Source: Taudactylus pleione (Eukaryota; Chordata; Amphibia; Anura; Myobatrachidae). Taken from it: 64,000 nt of DNA. Location of the stretch: contig JAUIMM010000636.1 of the NCBI GenBank assembly GCA_031769625.1, positions 6,716,501 to 6,780,500 of the forward strand. Reading direction: 5' to 3'. The notes under the pieces were generated by a model. That model did not search any database and was not told the DNA's origin. It saw nothing but the letters and a program-made list of their open reading frames with translations. How positions within the stretch are numbered: position 1 is the first letter of the stretch; every line of letters begins with the position of its first letter. This document shows positions 10,560-22,075 of this stretch, one piece after another. The position numbers and the translations under genes are program-made.

Positions 10560-12965
10560 TATCGATTTGATATATACGTGCGGCTAAACACAGAAAATAT
10601 TTTTTTATTTTTGCTGGAGAGTAGTGCACTTTGTGGGTTACACCACCCTTTAAGAAATTTAGCCAGCCGGCTCTTTACTTATGGGACACAGGCGCACGCT
10701 TGGCGCTGCTCCTTTGATGATGCACGTGCGGCTACTGCGCACACAATTCACAAACACAGAAAATATTTTGTTATTTGGTTTGGAGTGTACTTTGGGGGTT
10801 ACAGCACCCTTTAACGGTCAAGCCAGCCGGCCCTTTACTTATGACAGGCTCACGCTTGGCACTACTTTGTTGATGCACGTGCGGCTACTGCGCACACAAT
10901 TCACAAACACAGAAAAAATATTTTGTTATTTGGTTTGGAGTGTACTTTGGGGGTTCCAGCACCCTTTAACGGTCAAGCCAGCTGGCCCTTTACTTATGAC
11001 ACAGGCGCACGCTTGGCACTACTTTGTTGATGCACGTGCGGCTACTGCGCACACAATTCACAAACACAGAAAAAATATTTTGTTATTTGGTTTGGAGTGT
11101 ACTTTGGGGGTTACAGCACCCTTTAACGGTCAAGCCAGCTGGCCCTTTACTTATGACACAGGCGCACGCTTGGCACTACTTTGTTGATTCACGTGTGGCT
11201 ACTGCGCACGCAATTCACAAACACAGAAAAAATATTTTTTTTATTTGGTTTGGAGTGTACTTTGGGGTTTACAGCACCCTTTAACGGTCAAGCCAGCCGG
11301 CCCTTTACTTATGACACAGGCGCACGCTTGGCACTACTTTGTTGATGCACGTGCGGCTACTGCGCACACAATTCACAAACACAGAATTTTTTTTTTTTTA
11401 TTTGGTTTGGAGTGTACTTTGGGGGTTACAGCACCCTTTAACGGTCAAGCCAGCTGGCCCTTTACTTATGACACAGGCGCACACTTGGCACTACTTTGTT
11501 GATGCACGTGCGGCTACTGCGCACACAATTCACAAACACAGAAAAAATATTTTGTTATTTGGTTTGGAGTGTACTTTGGGGGTTACAGCACCCTTTATCG
11601 GTCAAGCCAGCCGGCCCTTTACTTATGACACAGGCGCACGCTTGGCACTACTTTGTTGATGCACGTGCGGCTACTGCGCACACAATTCACAAACACAGAA
11701 AAAATATTTTTTTATTTGGTTTGGAGTGTACTTTGGGGGTTACAGCACCCTTTAACGGTCAAGCCAGCTGGCCCTTTACTTATGACACAGGCGCACGTTT
11801 GGCACTACTTTGTTGATTCACGTGCGGCTACTGCGCACACAATTCACAAACACAGAAAAAATATTTTTTTATTTGGTTTGGAGTGTACTTTGGGGGTTAC
11901 AGCACCCTTTAATGGTCAAGCCATCCGGCCCTTTACTTATGACACAGGCGCACGCTTGGCACTACTTTGTTGATGCACGTGCGGCTACTGCGCACACAAT
12001 TCACAAACACAGAAAAAATATTTTGTTATTTGGTTTGGAGTGTACTTTGGGGGTTCCAGCACCCTTTAACGGTCAAGCCAGCCGGCCCGTTACTTATGAC
12101 ACAGGCGCACGCTTGGCACTACTTTGTTGATGCACGTGCGGCTACTGCGCACACAATTCACAAACAGAAAAAATATTTTGTTATTTGGTTTGGAGTGTAC
12201 TTTGGGGGTTACAGCACCCTTTAATGGTCAAGCCAGCCGACCCTTTACTTATGACACAGGCGCACGCTTGGCACTACTTTGTTGATGCACGTGCGGCTAC
12301 TGCGCACACAATTCACAAACACAGAAAAAATATTTTGTTATTTGGTTTGGAGTGTACTTTGGGGCTTTCAGCACCCTTTAACGGTCAAGCCAGCTGGCCC
12401 TTTACTTATGACACAGGCGCACGCTTGGCACTACTTTGTTGATGCACGTGCGGCTACTGCGCACACAATTCACAAACACAGAAAAAATATTTTGTAATTT
12501 GGTTTGGAGTGTACTTTGGGGGTTACAGCACCCTTTAACGGTCAAGCCAGCCGGCCCGTTACTTATGACACAGGCACACGCTTGGCACTACTTTGTTGAT
12601 GCACGTGGGGCTACTGCGCACACAATTCACAAACACAGAAAATATTATTTTATTTGGTTTGGACTGGAGTGTACTTTGGGGGTTACAGCACCCTTTAACG
12701 GTCAAGCCAGCTGGCCCTTTACTTATGACACTGGCGCACGCTTGGCACTACTTTGTTGATGCACGTGCGGCTACTGCGCACACAATTCACAAACACAGAA
12801 AATATTTTTTTATTTGGTTTGGACTGGAGTGTACTTTGGGGGTTACAGCACCGTTTAACGGTCAAGCCAGCCGTCCCTTTACTTATGACACAGGCGCACG
12901 CTTGGCACTACTTTGTTGATGCACGTGCGGCTACTGCGCACACAATTCACAAACACAGAAAAAAT
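10560..12965 (-). repeat. Tandem array of about fifteen 157-bp units in hAT copy 2
   Basis: GCACGTGCGGCTACTGCGCA recurs every 157 bp from about 10721 to 12919, with one extra degenerate unit at 10574. It is the same unit as in copy 1, but about fifteen copies instead of seven. Units differ by point changes such as GCCAGCCGGC against GCCAGCTGGC, and two carry a GGACTGGAG insertion. Each holds a CACGTG palindrome (mutated in a few). The array lies between the promoter-like block and the BED ORF. Confidence 0.92.
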
Positions 12966-12969
12966 ATTA

Positions 12970-13340
12970 TTTTTTTAGCACTTGGGGGGAGCACCCCTGA
13001 TGGACAGAGCACCCCCTGGACAACACTACAGCACCCCTTTAGGACTGGGACACTGCACAGGACTTTGGAGTGGACACAGCCCCTATGGAGAACTGACTGC
13101 ACAACACAGTCCAGCCAGCCCCTATGGACTTTGAAGTAGTGGACAGAGCCCCTATTAACAACAGCAGCACAGCACAACACAGCCTGCCCCTATGGACTTT
13201 GAAGTAGTGGACACAGCCCCTATGGACAACAGCAGCACAGCGCAGCACAGCACAGCACAGCACAACACTACTCTGCACTACACTACACTACACTACACTA
13301 CACAGCCCAGCCAGCCCTAACTCCCACCCTCCCTCTTCAC
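12970..13340 (-). repeat. Short tandem repeats in hAT copy 2 leader
   Basis: Same arrangement as 2570-2900: CCCCTATGGACTTTGAAGTA blocks, CAGCACAGC repeats and an ACTAC run, with small differences in copy number. Non-coding. Confidence 0.75.
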
Positions 13341-13548
13341 TGTCCACAGCCGAGTGAGAAAATGGCGCCGACGCGGGTACCTTATATAGGATCCAAAACC
13401 CGCGAGACCCGGAAGGCGGGATGATGACGTTTTGCCTCGATTTCAGATCCAAGTCAGGCGGGAAAAGTAGAGCCTGACTCAGATCTGCCTCGGATCGGGG
13501 GGGCTCGGGGGGGTTCGGATTTCAGAAATTCGAACCCGCTCACCCCTA
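13341..13548 (-). promoter_or_regulatory. Terminal region of hAT copy 2 with TATA-like box
   Basis: Homologous to 2905-3135. TATATAAGG lies on minus at about 13380-13390, with the subterminal palindromes just inside the terminus. Promoter role inferred from position and conservation in copies 1, 2 and 4. Confidence 0.5.
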
Positions 13549-13615
13549 GTCCACATACGTATAGCCACCTTGTGCATTAAACAGCCCTTCTAGTCGTGCA
13601 ATGCATTTCGTGAAT

Positions 13616-13918
13616 CTTTTTACCTTCAAATGTGTCTTATTAGCACAACAATGCATTTAGATAGCACAAACAGCTTCTGCTGGTTAAAATGATATGCAGC
13701 ATGCCTATGTTCTGTGAGTGTATCTGCATGCGAAATGCTATGTTACAGTGTCAGTGACCGAAACACTGTAATGTAGTGTAATGTAGTGTTTAGCATGCAA
13801 ATACACCAGCACTAACACACAGAACATAGGCATGCTGCATGAAATTTTAATCAGCAGAAGCGGCTTGTGCTATCTATATGCATCATTGTGCAAATAAGAT
13901 GCAATTGAAGGTAAAAAG
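13616..13918. mobile_element. Foldback MITE with long inverted arms
   Basis: Left CTTTTTACCTTCAAATG and AGCATGCCTATGTTCTGTG pair with right CACAGAACATAGGCATGCTG and CAATTGAAGGTAAAAAG. The arms are about 140 bp with a short centre near 13765. Non-coding. Confidence 0.7.
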
Positions 13919-14299
13919 ACACACAAAAAGATGCTGGGCACTACAGAGTCACACTGAGCTCCAGCGTTACATGTGGTGTGACTTGTAGAGCACAGAGGAT
14001 GTTGGCACATTTGTTCCGACAGCAGAGTCCTCATGGGGCAAAATACAGATGGATCCCCTTTGCGAGTATTAGGATTAGGCACTAGGGGGAGGGTTAGGGT
14101 TTGGCTGTAGCAGGTGACAGGTTACGGTTATGGTTAGGCTGCCAAAAAAGACAATTAGGGTTAGTCTGTAGGTGGGGTGGGTTAAGGGGAAGGGTTAGAA
14201 TACTTACCAATATTCATCAGGAATTTTCCTGTCAGGATTCCCGCTAGTGGTATAGTGACCATTGGGAATTCCATACCCAACCCAATACAGGATAAGGAT
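13919..14299. repeat. GGTTAG-rich dispersed repeat segment
   Basis: AGGATTAGGCACTAGGGGGA, GGTTAGGGTTTGG and related words cover about 14060-14200. Similar words occur at 31250-31400 and 61990-62060, always near CCCG/CAGGATT sequence, so this is an interspersed repeat rather than telomere. Confidence 0.45.
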
Positions 14300-14770
14300 T
14301 TTGTTAATAAACATTGCTGCATTAGTGATCATAACACTTAAATACACAGCAGTGTTAAGTGCCATTGTGGGGAGTTAGGAGTATATGATGGTATAAATAA
14401 GGGAAGGAGAAGCACATGATGTAAGAGGGCCTGCTCATGAGAGCTTACATTCTAAAGGGGAGGAGCAGAAGAACAGTGGTGACACAGATGGGGTAGACTG
14501 TGAGAAGGAGAATGGAGCAGTGAGTTAGGATGAGAGCTGGAAAGCTTTGATGAAGAAGTGGGTCTTGGGAGCCCACTTGAAGATTAGTAGAGAGGTGAAG
14601 CATCTGGAAGGGGGAAAGAATTCCAAATGTGGGGAGCAGCATGGGCAAAATCTTGGAGACCGGAGTGGGAGGAAGTAATCAGTTAGCAGGTGAGGCAACA
14701 GGCATTTGTGAAGTGGGTGGAAGGGTTTGTGAATGGAGAATAGGTCTAAGAAGTAAATGAGGAGAGGATT
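14300..14770 (-). pseudogene. L2-like LINE 3' end (minus)
   Basis: The minus strand carries the ORF2 C-terminus, with WNSFPPSR-like then LSTNLQVGSQDPLLHQSF, and a 3' UTR with TTTAGAATGTAAGCTCTCAT. Homologous to 26160-26712. Most of the LINE is absent, as usual for 5'-truncated copies. Confidence 0.55.
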
Positions 14771-14773
14771 GTG

Positions 14774-14965
14774 TGAGGGCACATATAGAAACCATTGTAA
14801 TTCCTACACTGTTCACCTGATTTGGATGTAATTACCCTCAAATTAAATCTGAAAGTCTTCAGTTAAAGCACATCTTGTTTGTTTCATTTCAAAGCCATTG
14901 TGGTGGTGAATAGAGGCCAAAATATAAGAATTCTGTCAATGTCCCAATATTTATGCACCTGACTG
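14774..14965. mobile_element. Solo terminal repeat of Tc1 family B
   Basis: This stretch closely matches the right terminal repeat of the Tc1 element at 29488-31100 (shared CATATAGAAACC and ATTTATGCACCTGACTG). It ends at a TA. The remainder of the element is missing, so it is a remnant of deletion. Confidence 0.7.
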
Positions 14966-15409
14966 TATATATAGTATATATATATAGATTTTATTTATAT
15001 ATACAGTATATTTTTTTGCTATCATTTTAGACATATTTATTGTATTTATTACACTTAAATTATGTGTGGTACCAGAAAGCGCTATAAATTGAGACAATTT
15101 ATTTTGTTTAAGAAAGCTGCTTCAGTTGCAAATTAGAAGTGCTTGACCACATTCTATAGAAGAGTGGCATTGTATATGGAAGAGGCTTTGTTAGGGAAGG
15201 AGATAGAAAGAATAGGGGAGAAAAATTAATCGCACAGGGAGGATAAGGGTACAGGGTCGATAGCCTCAGGTGATGGTCAGAGAAAGGGAATTGGTGTAAT
15301 CAGAAATATCACAACAATGAGGGAAGACCAGATCAAGTGAGTGTATACTCACATGGGGGCACCCCATGTGATGAAAAAAGCTTGCTTCTGATGTGTTCAT
15401 GATATGTCA
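14966..15409. other. AT-rich run and unassigned spacer
   Basis: TATATA-rich sequence to about 15015, then purine-rich sequence without coding or recognised repeats. Confidence 0.4.
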
Positions 15410-15417
15410 ATATTTAT

Positions 15418-15665
15418 TAGGGATGAGCGGGTTTGGTTCCCTGAGAACCGAACCCACCCAAACTTTGGGGATCCGAGGCATATCCGAGTCGGCTAGGGTT
15501 TTCCCGCCTGACTCGGATCTGAAAATGAGACAAAATCATCCCGCTGTCAGATTCTCGCGGGTTTTGGATTCTATAAAGGTCCCACAATCGCCGCCATTTT
15601 TCATTCTGGCTGTGGAGAGTGAAGAGGGAAAGAGCTGGGACCTGTGCTGTTTCTGTTGCTGTTGA
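15418..15665 (+). promoter_or_regulatory. Terminal region and TATA-like block of hAT copy 3
   Basis: Homologous to the inverse of 2905-3135: terminus, CCCGCCTGACTCGGATCTGA, CTATAAAGG near 15571 and CTGGCTGTGGAGAGTGAAGA. Promoter function inferred. Confidence 0.4.
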
Positions 15666-15669
15666 AGAT

Positions 15670-16284
15670 GCTGTGCATAGGGGCTGGCTACTGTTGTCAC
15701 TCAGGGGCTGGCTGCTTAATGTCCATATAGAGGCTGGCTGTTGTCCTGTCTAAAAGGGCTGGCTGTTGTCATAGAGGGGCTGGCTGGCTGTTGTCTTGTC
15801 CATAAGGGCTGTCTGGCTGTTGTCCTGTCCATAGGGACTGGCTGTTGTCCTGTCCATATGGGATGGCTGTTGTCCTGTCCATAGGGTCTGGCTGTAGTCC
15901 ACAGGGGCTGGCTGTTGTCCATAGAGGCTGGCTGTTCTGCTGTGTTGTCCAGGGGTTGCTCTGTCCTTCAGTGGTGCTCTTTACCCACCCCCAGTATGAA
16001 AAAAATAAAATATTTTTTTTTGTGTGTGTGTTAGCCACACCTGTGATCAGCATAGGTGTGCAGGGGTGCTGTGCTGCTGTCTGTCAAAACAACTTATTGG
16101 TGAGTGCGTGTTAGCCTGCCACACCACCAGTGAAAAAATAAAAAAATTTTTTTAGTGTGTACACCACCAGTGTGAAAATAAAAACAATGTTTTCGTGTGT
16201 GCGTGTTAGCCTGCAACACCACCAGTGAAAAAATAAAAACAATTTTTTGTGTGTACACCTCCAGTGTGAAAAAAAAACATTTTT
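15670..16284 (+). repeat. Leader repeats of hAT copy 3
   Basis: About ten imperfect GGGGCTGGCTGTTGTCC units span 15680-15960. Several units built on CACCAGTGAAAAAATAAAAA and GTGTGTTAGCC follow at 16085-16284. The first set is the reverse complement of repeats in copies 1 and 2. Non-coding. Confidence 0.7.
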
Positions 16285-18583
16285 TTGTGTGTGCATGATG
16301 ATGATGAGGATGTTGATGGTGAGGATGTTTGTGTAAAAACTGTAAATCAGGCAACAGTTGTTGCCTTTGGTGGGAAAAATCCCATTGTTGCCATGCCTGG
16401 GCAAAGGACCAAAAAATCCACTTCTCATTTGTGGAATAATTTCCATCCAAATCCGGATAACCATTGCCAAGCCATTTGTAACTGTTGCCAGGTAACAGTG
16501 AGTAGAGATAATGACCTTAAATATTTAGGAACCTCTTCCCTGTTACATCACATTTATCAAATTGGAAAGGGTATTGAAATTGAAACTTTGGGGACAAAAA
16601 ACAAACAACAATCAGTGTCACCAAGCTGCTCCCTTCTATCTGGATCCAAGTGCCTGCAATATCCACCACCAACACCTGCATCATCAACATCCTCATTCGT
16701 GATTGGAAGTTGTCCTGCATCCAATATCATAAGGACTGACTCCTCTCCTATCCGTTGTTCCTCAGAAGGATCCTTGAGTGTTATGCCTGCGGCTATAAGT
16801 GGATCTTCATCCCAGAAGCGGACCAGGAATATGACTACTATTAGTAGTTCAAGGAGTTCAACCAAACAATTGACTGTCACAAAGTCTTTTGCATTGGTGA
16901 ACAAGTATGACAGCAAACACCCAGCTACACAGCGGATTACTGATGCCATAACAGCTATGCTGGTATTAGATGTGTATCAGTTTCCACCATTAATGTGGTG
17001 GGTTTTACCCAGTTAATGGAGGTCCTGTGTCCCTGCTACAATGTGCCTTCTAGATTCCACTTCTCTAGAATAATAATTCCCAATCTGTACAAGGGCATTA
17101 AAAAAATCTTGTTAGTGTCCTCCGAATTGCCATTGTGCCCATTGTCCACTTAACCACAGATATGTGGACAAGTGGGACAGTGCAAACTAAAGATAACATG
17201 ACTGTGACAGTCCATTGGGTATGTGTATTGCCTCAAACTGTGCAAACAGCAACAGCATCTAACATATGCCAGCTCATTCAGAGACAGGCTATTCATTGCA
17301 TCACTGCTTTCAGTAAAAGGCATACCACTGTGAACCTCTTAGAAAAACTCAGGGAAATAATTGGAAAATGGCTTACCACACTTGGACTCTCCTCGGGATT
17401 TGTGATTTCTGACAATGCCAGCAAAATTGTGCGAGCATTACATGTGGGCGAATTCAATCATATCCCATGTTTTGCTCACACAATTAATCTGGTAGTGCAA
17501 CATTTTTTTAAAAATGACAGGGGCGTGCAGGAGATGCCCTCGGTGGCCCGAAAGATTTCTGGACATTTTCGACATTCAGCAACTGTGTGTCGAAGATTGC
17601 AGAACCAGCAAGAACTGTTGAATTTGCCCTGCCATCAGCTGAAGCAAGAAGTAGTAACTAGGTGGAATTCTACCCTCTATATGCTTCAGCAGATGGAGGA
17701 ACAGAAAAAGGCCATCCAAGGCTACACTATGGCCTATGGGAAAGGAGCAGGAATGCACCTTAGTTAAGGGCAGTGGAGATTAATTTCCATGTTGTGCAAG
17801 GTTCTCAAACCTTTAAACTTGCCACACATGAAGTTAGTTGAGACACTGCCAGCTTGAGTCAGGTCATTCCCCTAATCAGACTTTTGCATTAGCAGCTGGA
17901 GAAACTGAAGGAAGAGCTGAAATGGAGTGATTCCGCTAAGTATGTTGGACTTGTAGATCAAGCCCCTCATTTGCTTTGACAGGATACAAGGTTCATCAAT
18001 CTCTTGAAATTAGATCACTATATTTTGGCGAACATACTTGATCCTAGGTTTAAGTCATACCTTGTGTCTTTCTTTCCAATGGACATAAATCTGAAAAGAT
18101 GCAAAGAGCAGGTAGTGAAAAATTGTCAGCTCAAGCGGAATGTGACACTGCAGCATCTCCTCCTTCAGTTTCTACAGCTGCCAGGAAATAACTAAATTTT
18201 CCTAAGAGACCCACTGTTGGTGGTGATGCAGATTGGTCAGCAAATATATTGATATCTGGTTGGGTATGAAAGACCTGGCAACAAGGAGTGACATGTCTAT
18301 CGTTTCTTTGTCTGATACAGTCACCATTCGGAGAATGGTGGATGACCATTTTAGGGATAGCATCCAAAAAGGCATGTCAGACAGTCCGTTTCACTACTGG
18401 CAGGAAAAAGGCCATTTGGAGTCCCTTACACAAACTGGCTTTGCGGTACTTAAGTTGCCCACCCTTTTAGAGTACACACTGTACTCTGAAAGAGTTTTAA
18501 GCATAGGCGGCAAGCTTGTCAGTGATCGTTGTAGAATGTTAATTACCCAAAATGTGGAAAAGATGATGTTCATCAAAATTAAT
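16285..18583 (+). pseudogene. hAT transposase of copy 3, broken
   Basis: Frames at 16294-17013, 17135-17764, 18004-18195 and 18233-18583 form one decayed transposase. A BED finger is encoded at about 16400-16560 (PNPDNHCQAICNCC, then GTSSLLHHI). Next come VNKYDSKHPATQRITDAI, DMWTSGTVQTKDNMTVTVHW (first catalytic Asp region), SDNASKIVRALH (second Asp region) and CFAHTINLVVQHFFKND, then LDPRFKSYLVSFF. The C-terminal hAT dimerisation segment is LPTLLEYTLYSERVLSIGG. The roughly 200 residues ahead of the BED finger in copy 2 are absent. Several frameshifts lie at 17014-17135 and 17765-18233. After FIKIN the frame runs into the Penelope element and resumes at 22643. Confidence 0.85.
18569..18583. 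repeat. Target-site duplication, left copy, of Penelope insertion
   Basis: TTCATCAAAATTAAT occurs here and at 22628-22642. The transposase frame reads through it on both sides, so the 15-bp duplication was made when the Penelope-like element inserted. Confidence 0.85.
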
Positions 18584-19427
18584 GGAAAGAAAACTACTTG
18601 CAATCAAGACTGCAAATATCCCGGCGCTCAATATAAAAGGAATAATATAATACGTGCCAGCTGCAAGTAATGAGGGTTTGGTCAGAAACCCAGAGACAAA
18701 AAAGTCTCCACAGCAAAAACAAATGAAAAACAAATCTTTACTGCGCGAGGCACTGTTAATAAATTGAAATTTAAATATCTATATCAGGTTTGCTGTCTGT
18801 TTAATAAACAGGAGCCATATTGTAAAATAAAAACTAATATTTAATACATACAAAATAATCCACATATAAACAGCAAAAATTGCAATCATGTACACATGAA
18901 TAAAAATCAGTCATATAAAAAACTGCAGAGATCATATAACTCTCTTACTGTAGTGCATTAATATGAGAGTATAACTTGATACCATATCACTGAGGTTCCA
19001 CAGCACAATGTTCTGATACTGCCACTACTGCAACAGTGTGGCTATTAAAAGTAGCAATCAGTTTCCAATGATAAGACAGCTAAATTCCGCTGTTTAATGG
19101 GCATTCACTACTGGTGTCCCAGTGTGAAGTATAGTCACGCTGGAGAATTGAAGGTGGAAAGGGGGAAAGAATTGTAGTACCTCAACCCCTGGATGGCTGT
19201 ATCCACACCGATGTCCGTCCTGGCTCAGCCTGTCCGCTTTCTATGAAGCCGTGGCTGGATGGAGCCGGCTGCCGTGCAGCGGAAGACCAGTGCTGCCTGT
19301 GGAGCGGTTACTGTGTATCGGCTGGTGGTGAACTCCGGGGATGAATCGTCACCTTCTAGAGATCCTCCAAAGTGCAAAGCAGCAAGTGGTATGGTGCTGT
19401 GAAACAACCTCAGGTGCCTGGGTGATG

Positions 19428-19470
19428 ACGTCAACGCATTTCGTCCCGTAAAAAACGGGACTTTCTCAAG
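19428..19470 (-). ncRNA. Hammerhead-like ribozyme motif in Penelope arm (left)
   Basis: On minus: CTTGAGAAAG, then stem GTCCCGT/ACGGGAC with a T-rich loop, then GAAATGCGTTGACGTC. The last part fits the short stem III and GTC cleavage site of the minimal hammerheads known from Penelope-like elements. The CUGANGA core box is not matched (CTTGAGA instead), so catalytic ability is doubtful. Confidence 0.4.
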
Positions 19471-19499
19471 ACTGTGTGCCGTAGCCAGTGGCACTTCCT

Positions 19500-20607
19500 T
19501 AAATCCCTCCAGGCATTAACCATAATTGCTTAATTGATTAAAAACACCAGATAATCATATATCCTTTAGTCGGTATCTTACTCCATATGTCAGGATAAGA
19601 ACCTAATAGTAATACATATATACAGAGCTGAAAGTGTACATTTATTAATCTGCATAATATAATCATAGTAAAAATAACATCAAAAATAAAAGTACAGTTA
19701 CAATACAAATTAGAGTTTACAAAAAAGCCTCCTGTTTATATTAGTTTATTGACATCGCTAATGTACTATATTAGTAAAGCGGCTATTACATATTTTTATT
19801 TTTAATCTATAACCACATAGCCAGCACTTTACTATAAGAGTCGATACTTCAGATCATAGGAGTATTATTTAATGTCAGTATACTTTTCTGGGATATGAAT
19901 AGTCTACTCTAAAATTTATCTAGAACACAAAAACTATCCTGTCTAAATTCTATACCTGTATTTCATTAAACAACCAAAAATACACATGTTATTTCTCAAG
20001 AGAACATCTACAATAGATCATAAATGTATATAACAATACTGATGGAAACTTATAAAGGTATACAAATAGAAATATATGTGTATAAACATACGAATGCACA
20101 TATATACATATATACATATATATACATATATATATATACAACCACAAAAAAAAGAATAAAGCAAAATAGAAAACAAATTGAAAAGTATAAAAATAATACT
20201 TAAAAAGTAAGGTACCACTATGCACTACCCAAAGGGAATTGAAAAGGAACATACATACATACATATGCATAAATATGCACATACATTTATCATACACCTA
20301 ACACATATACATGCATACACATAATATATGGACTGACAGATGTCAAATTGTAAAGTTAGGATATCTCATCCCTCTTAAATGGGTGCCTCAATGTATATGA
20401 AAGGGATAGTGAAAAAATGAAGATAATATTAAAATAAAATCTTAATAGGGAATCCCATTGCCTAACATTGAAATTATAGGAATTATAGGAAGAGGTACTT
20501 GATAAAGGCGGCGACAGACGTCCCTTGCCACAACAATCCCTCCTCTAACAATCGTAGAATGGCAATGGGTTGCTAGTCTAACTCAACTGATTGGGTAAGG
20601 TTCAATA
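19500..20607 (-). other. 3' non-coding part of Penelope-like element 1
   Basis: AT-rich sequence between the stop codon and the left arm, with ATACATATATAC-type microsatellite at 20100-20140. Frames seen here are composition artefacts. Confidence 0.5.
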
Positions 20608-22012
20608 TCAATCAAATGAGACATGATCTAATGCTTCATTTAGTCCTGCAGGGTAAAGAGTATCCAACTTGAAGATCCAAGCTGACTCTTTCATACACAA
20701 TTGGTGGAACCTATTGCCCCCTCTTGTGGTGACTCTGATCTGCTCTACTCCCACAACTGTCAGATTCGATGGATCACCTTTATGACAATGCAAGAAATGA
20801 CATGAAACACTATGCGTAGATAATTTATTAATAATATTGCATCTGTGTTCCCTAAATCTACATTTAAGTGATCTCGTAGTCCTGCCTACATACTGCAGGG
20901 AACACGAACACTGTAAAACATATACACAATATGTGGAATCACAGTTGATATATTGTTTAATCGGGAGTATATCTCCGTTCACATTTGATGTGATACTAGT
21001 CGCACGATTTAATGTGTGTTTACACGTCAAACACACTCTTTTATTGCATCTATAGTTGCCTGACAGTCCAGATGCTAGCCATGTATTAGTCATCTGATTA
21101 CTTTTTAGTGATCTGAGTTCGCGTAGAGCCAACAAATTCTTCAAATTGGAATTCTTTTTAAAAATAACTCTAGGTTTATTTGTTAAGCAGGTTCTCAGAA
21201 CACAGTCCTCATTTAATATAGACAGGTTATTATAAATAATTTTCTTGATATTCCCTGATTTACAGTTGAATTTTGATACATACAATAGTCTTTCTTCCTC
21301 CCATCCAACCCCTTCTTTAAACCCCTTCTTCTTGTAACTATTCCTATCATTACTATTTCTTATAGCTCTCTCAGGTTTATCCATGAGAAGATCTAATCTA
21401 TTTAAGGTTTTAGCATACTCCCTTGTTTTGTTGAGTAAATCTTTTGGATACCCTCTTCTTTCAAAATGAAGGATCATTTCTTCCATTTGGTTGAAAAAAT
21501 CCTCATCACATTGACAGTTGCGTCTAAGTCTTAGTACTTGGTTCTTAGGAATATTTCTTATCCATGGTTGATAGTGACCACTAGAGAAATGCAAATAATT
21601 GCTAGTCCCTACTGGTTTTACATAGTTAGAATGGACTATACAGTTCTCTTGTATTGAAAATGCAATATCCAGAAAATGAATAGCATCATAGCTAAATGTA
21701 TGTGTAAATTTAAGATTGAAAGTGTTTAAATTAAGATAACTAACAAATGCCAGTGCTCTCTCTAAACCCCCGTCCCAAATAATAAATAAATCATCAATAA
21801 AACGGCCATAGAGGACCAGATTATCTCTATATGGGCCGCTCCAGATGTATTGTTCCTTGAAGTGACCCATATAGAGATTGGCGAAACTTGGCGCAAATCT
21901 GGTCCCCATGGCCATTCCAAGTGCCTGTAAATAATAAGTGTTATCAAATAAAAAATAATTGTGAGTAAGAATAAATAAAATGGAATTTAAGACAAAGTCA
22001 CGACGTTCTTTA
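20608..22012 (-). pseudogene. Penelope-like reverse transcriptase/GIY-YIG endonuclease, 5'-truncated
   Basis: From the first Met at 21915 the frame is 435 aa without a stop, and it is open further upstream to about 22012 (FILTHNYFLFDNTYYLQALG). Residues 2-10 (AMGTRFAPS) are the PLE RT motif before the catalytic box. RFIDDLFIIW with Asp41-Asp42 is the catalytic YxDD equivalent. A Cys-rich linker (CNKRVCLTCKHT) precedes a GIY-YIG domain at about residues 330-420 (YVLQCSCSLQYVGRTTRS, Arg and Glu positions kept). The end LYPAGLNEALDH is a usual PLE C-terminus. The N-terminal RT subdomains are missing at the junction with the right arm. The frame is otherwise clean, so the insertion is young relative to its hAT host. 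Confidence 0.88.
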
Positions 22013-22035
22013 GATAATGTTTAATCTGTCTCTAA

Positions 22036-22075
22036 ATAATAGTCCCAGTTTTTACGGGACGAAACACGTTGACGT
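22036..22075 (+). ncRNA. Hammerhead-like motif in Penelope arm (right)
   Basis: The inverted copy of the left motif: GTCCCAGTTTTTACGGGAC stem then GAAACACGTTGACGTC. The 5' core box reads AATAATAG, so this arm is more degenerate, and it lies at the truncated junction. Confidence 0.35.

Larger units (their letters stand above)
8904..13548 (-). mobile_element. hAT transposon copy 2, complete ends, internally deleted
   Basis: The ends TAGGGGTG and CACCCCTA are flanked by a perfect 8-bp duplication GTCCACAT (8896-8903 and 13549-13556), the hAT signature. On minus: terminus, TATA block, short repeats, an array of about fifteen 157-bp units, a BED-domain ORF, then a junction near 9535 straight to the 3' non-coding end, which matches the 3' end of copy 3 (22800-24507). 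The catalytic domain is therefore deleted. It is non-autonomous but could be mobilised in trans. Confidence 0.92.

Noticed and set aside
10681..13139. Series of about 106-aa ORFs starting MLMHVRLLRTQFTNT
   Set aside because: Same explanation: repeat-derived frames in the 157-bp array, opposite in strand to the hAT gene.
19989..20297. 102-aa Tyr/Phe-rich minus ORF
   Set aside because: Composition artefact of ATATAC-type microsatellite in the Penelope 3' region.
20837..21055. Plus ORF opposite the Penelope RT
   Set aside because: Antisense shadow of a clear minus-strand protein.
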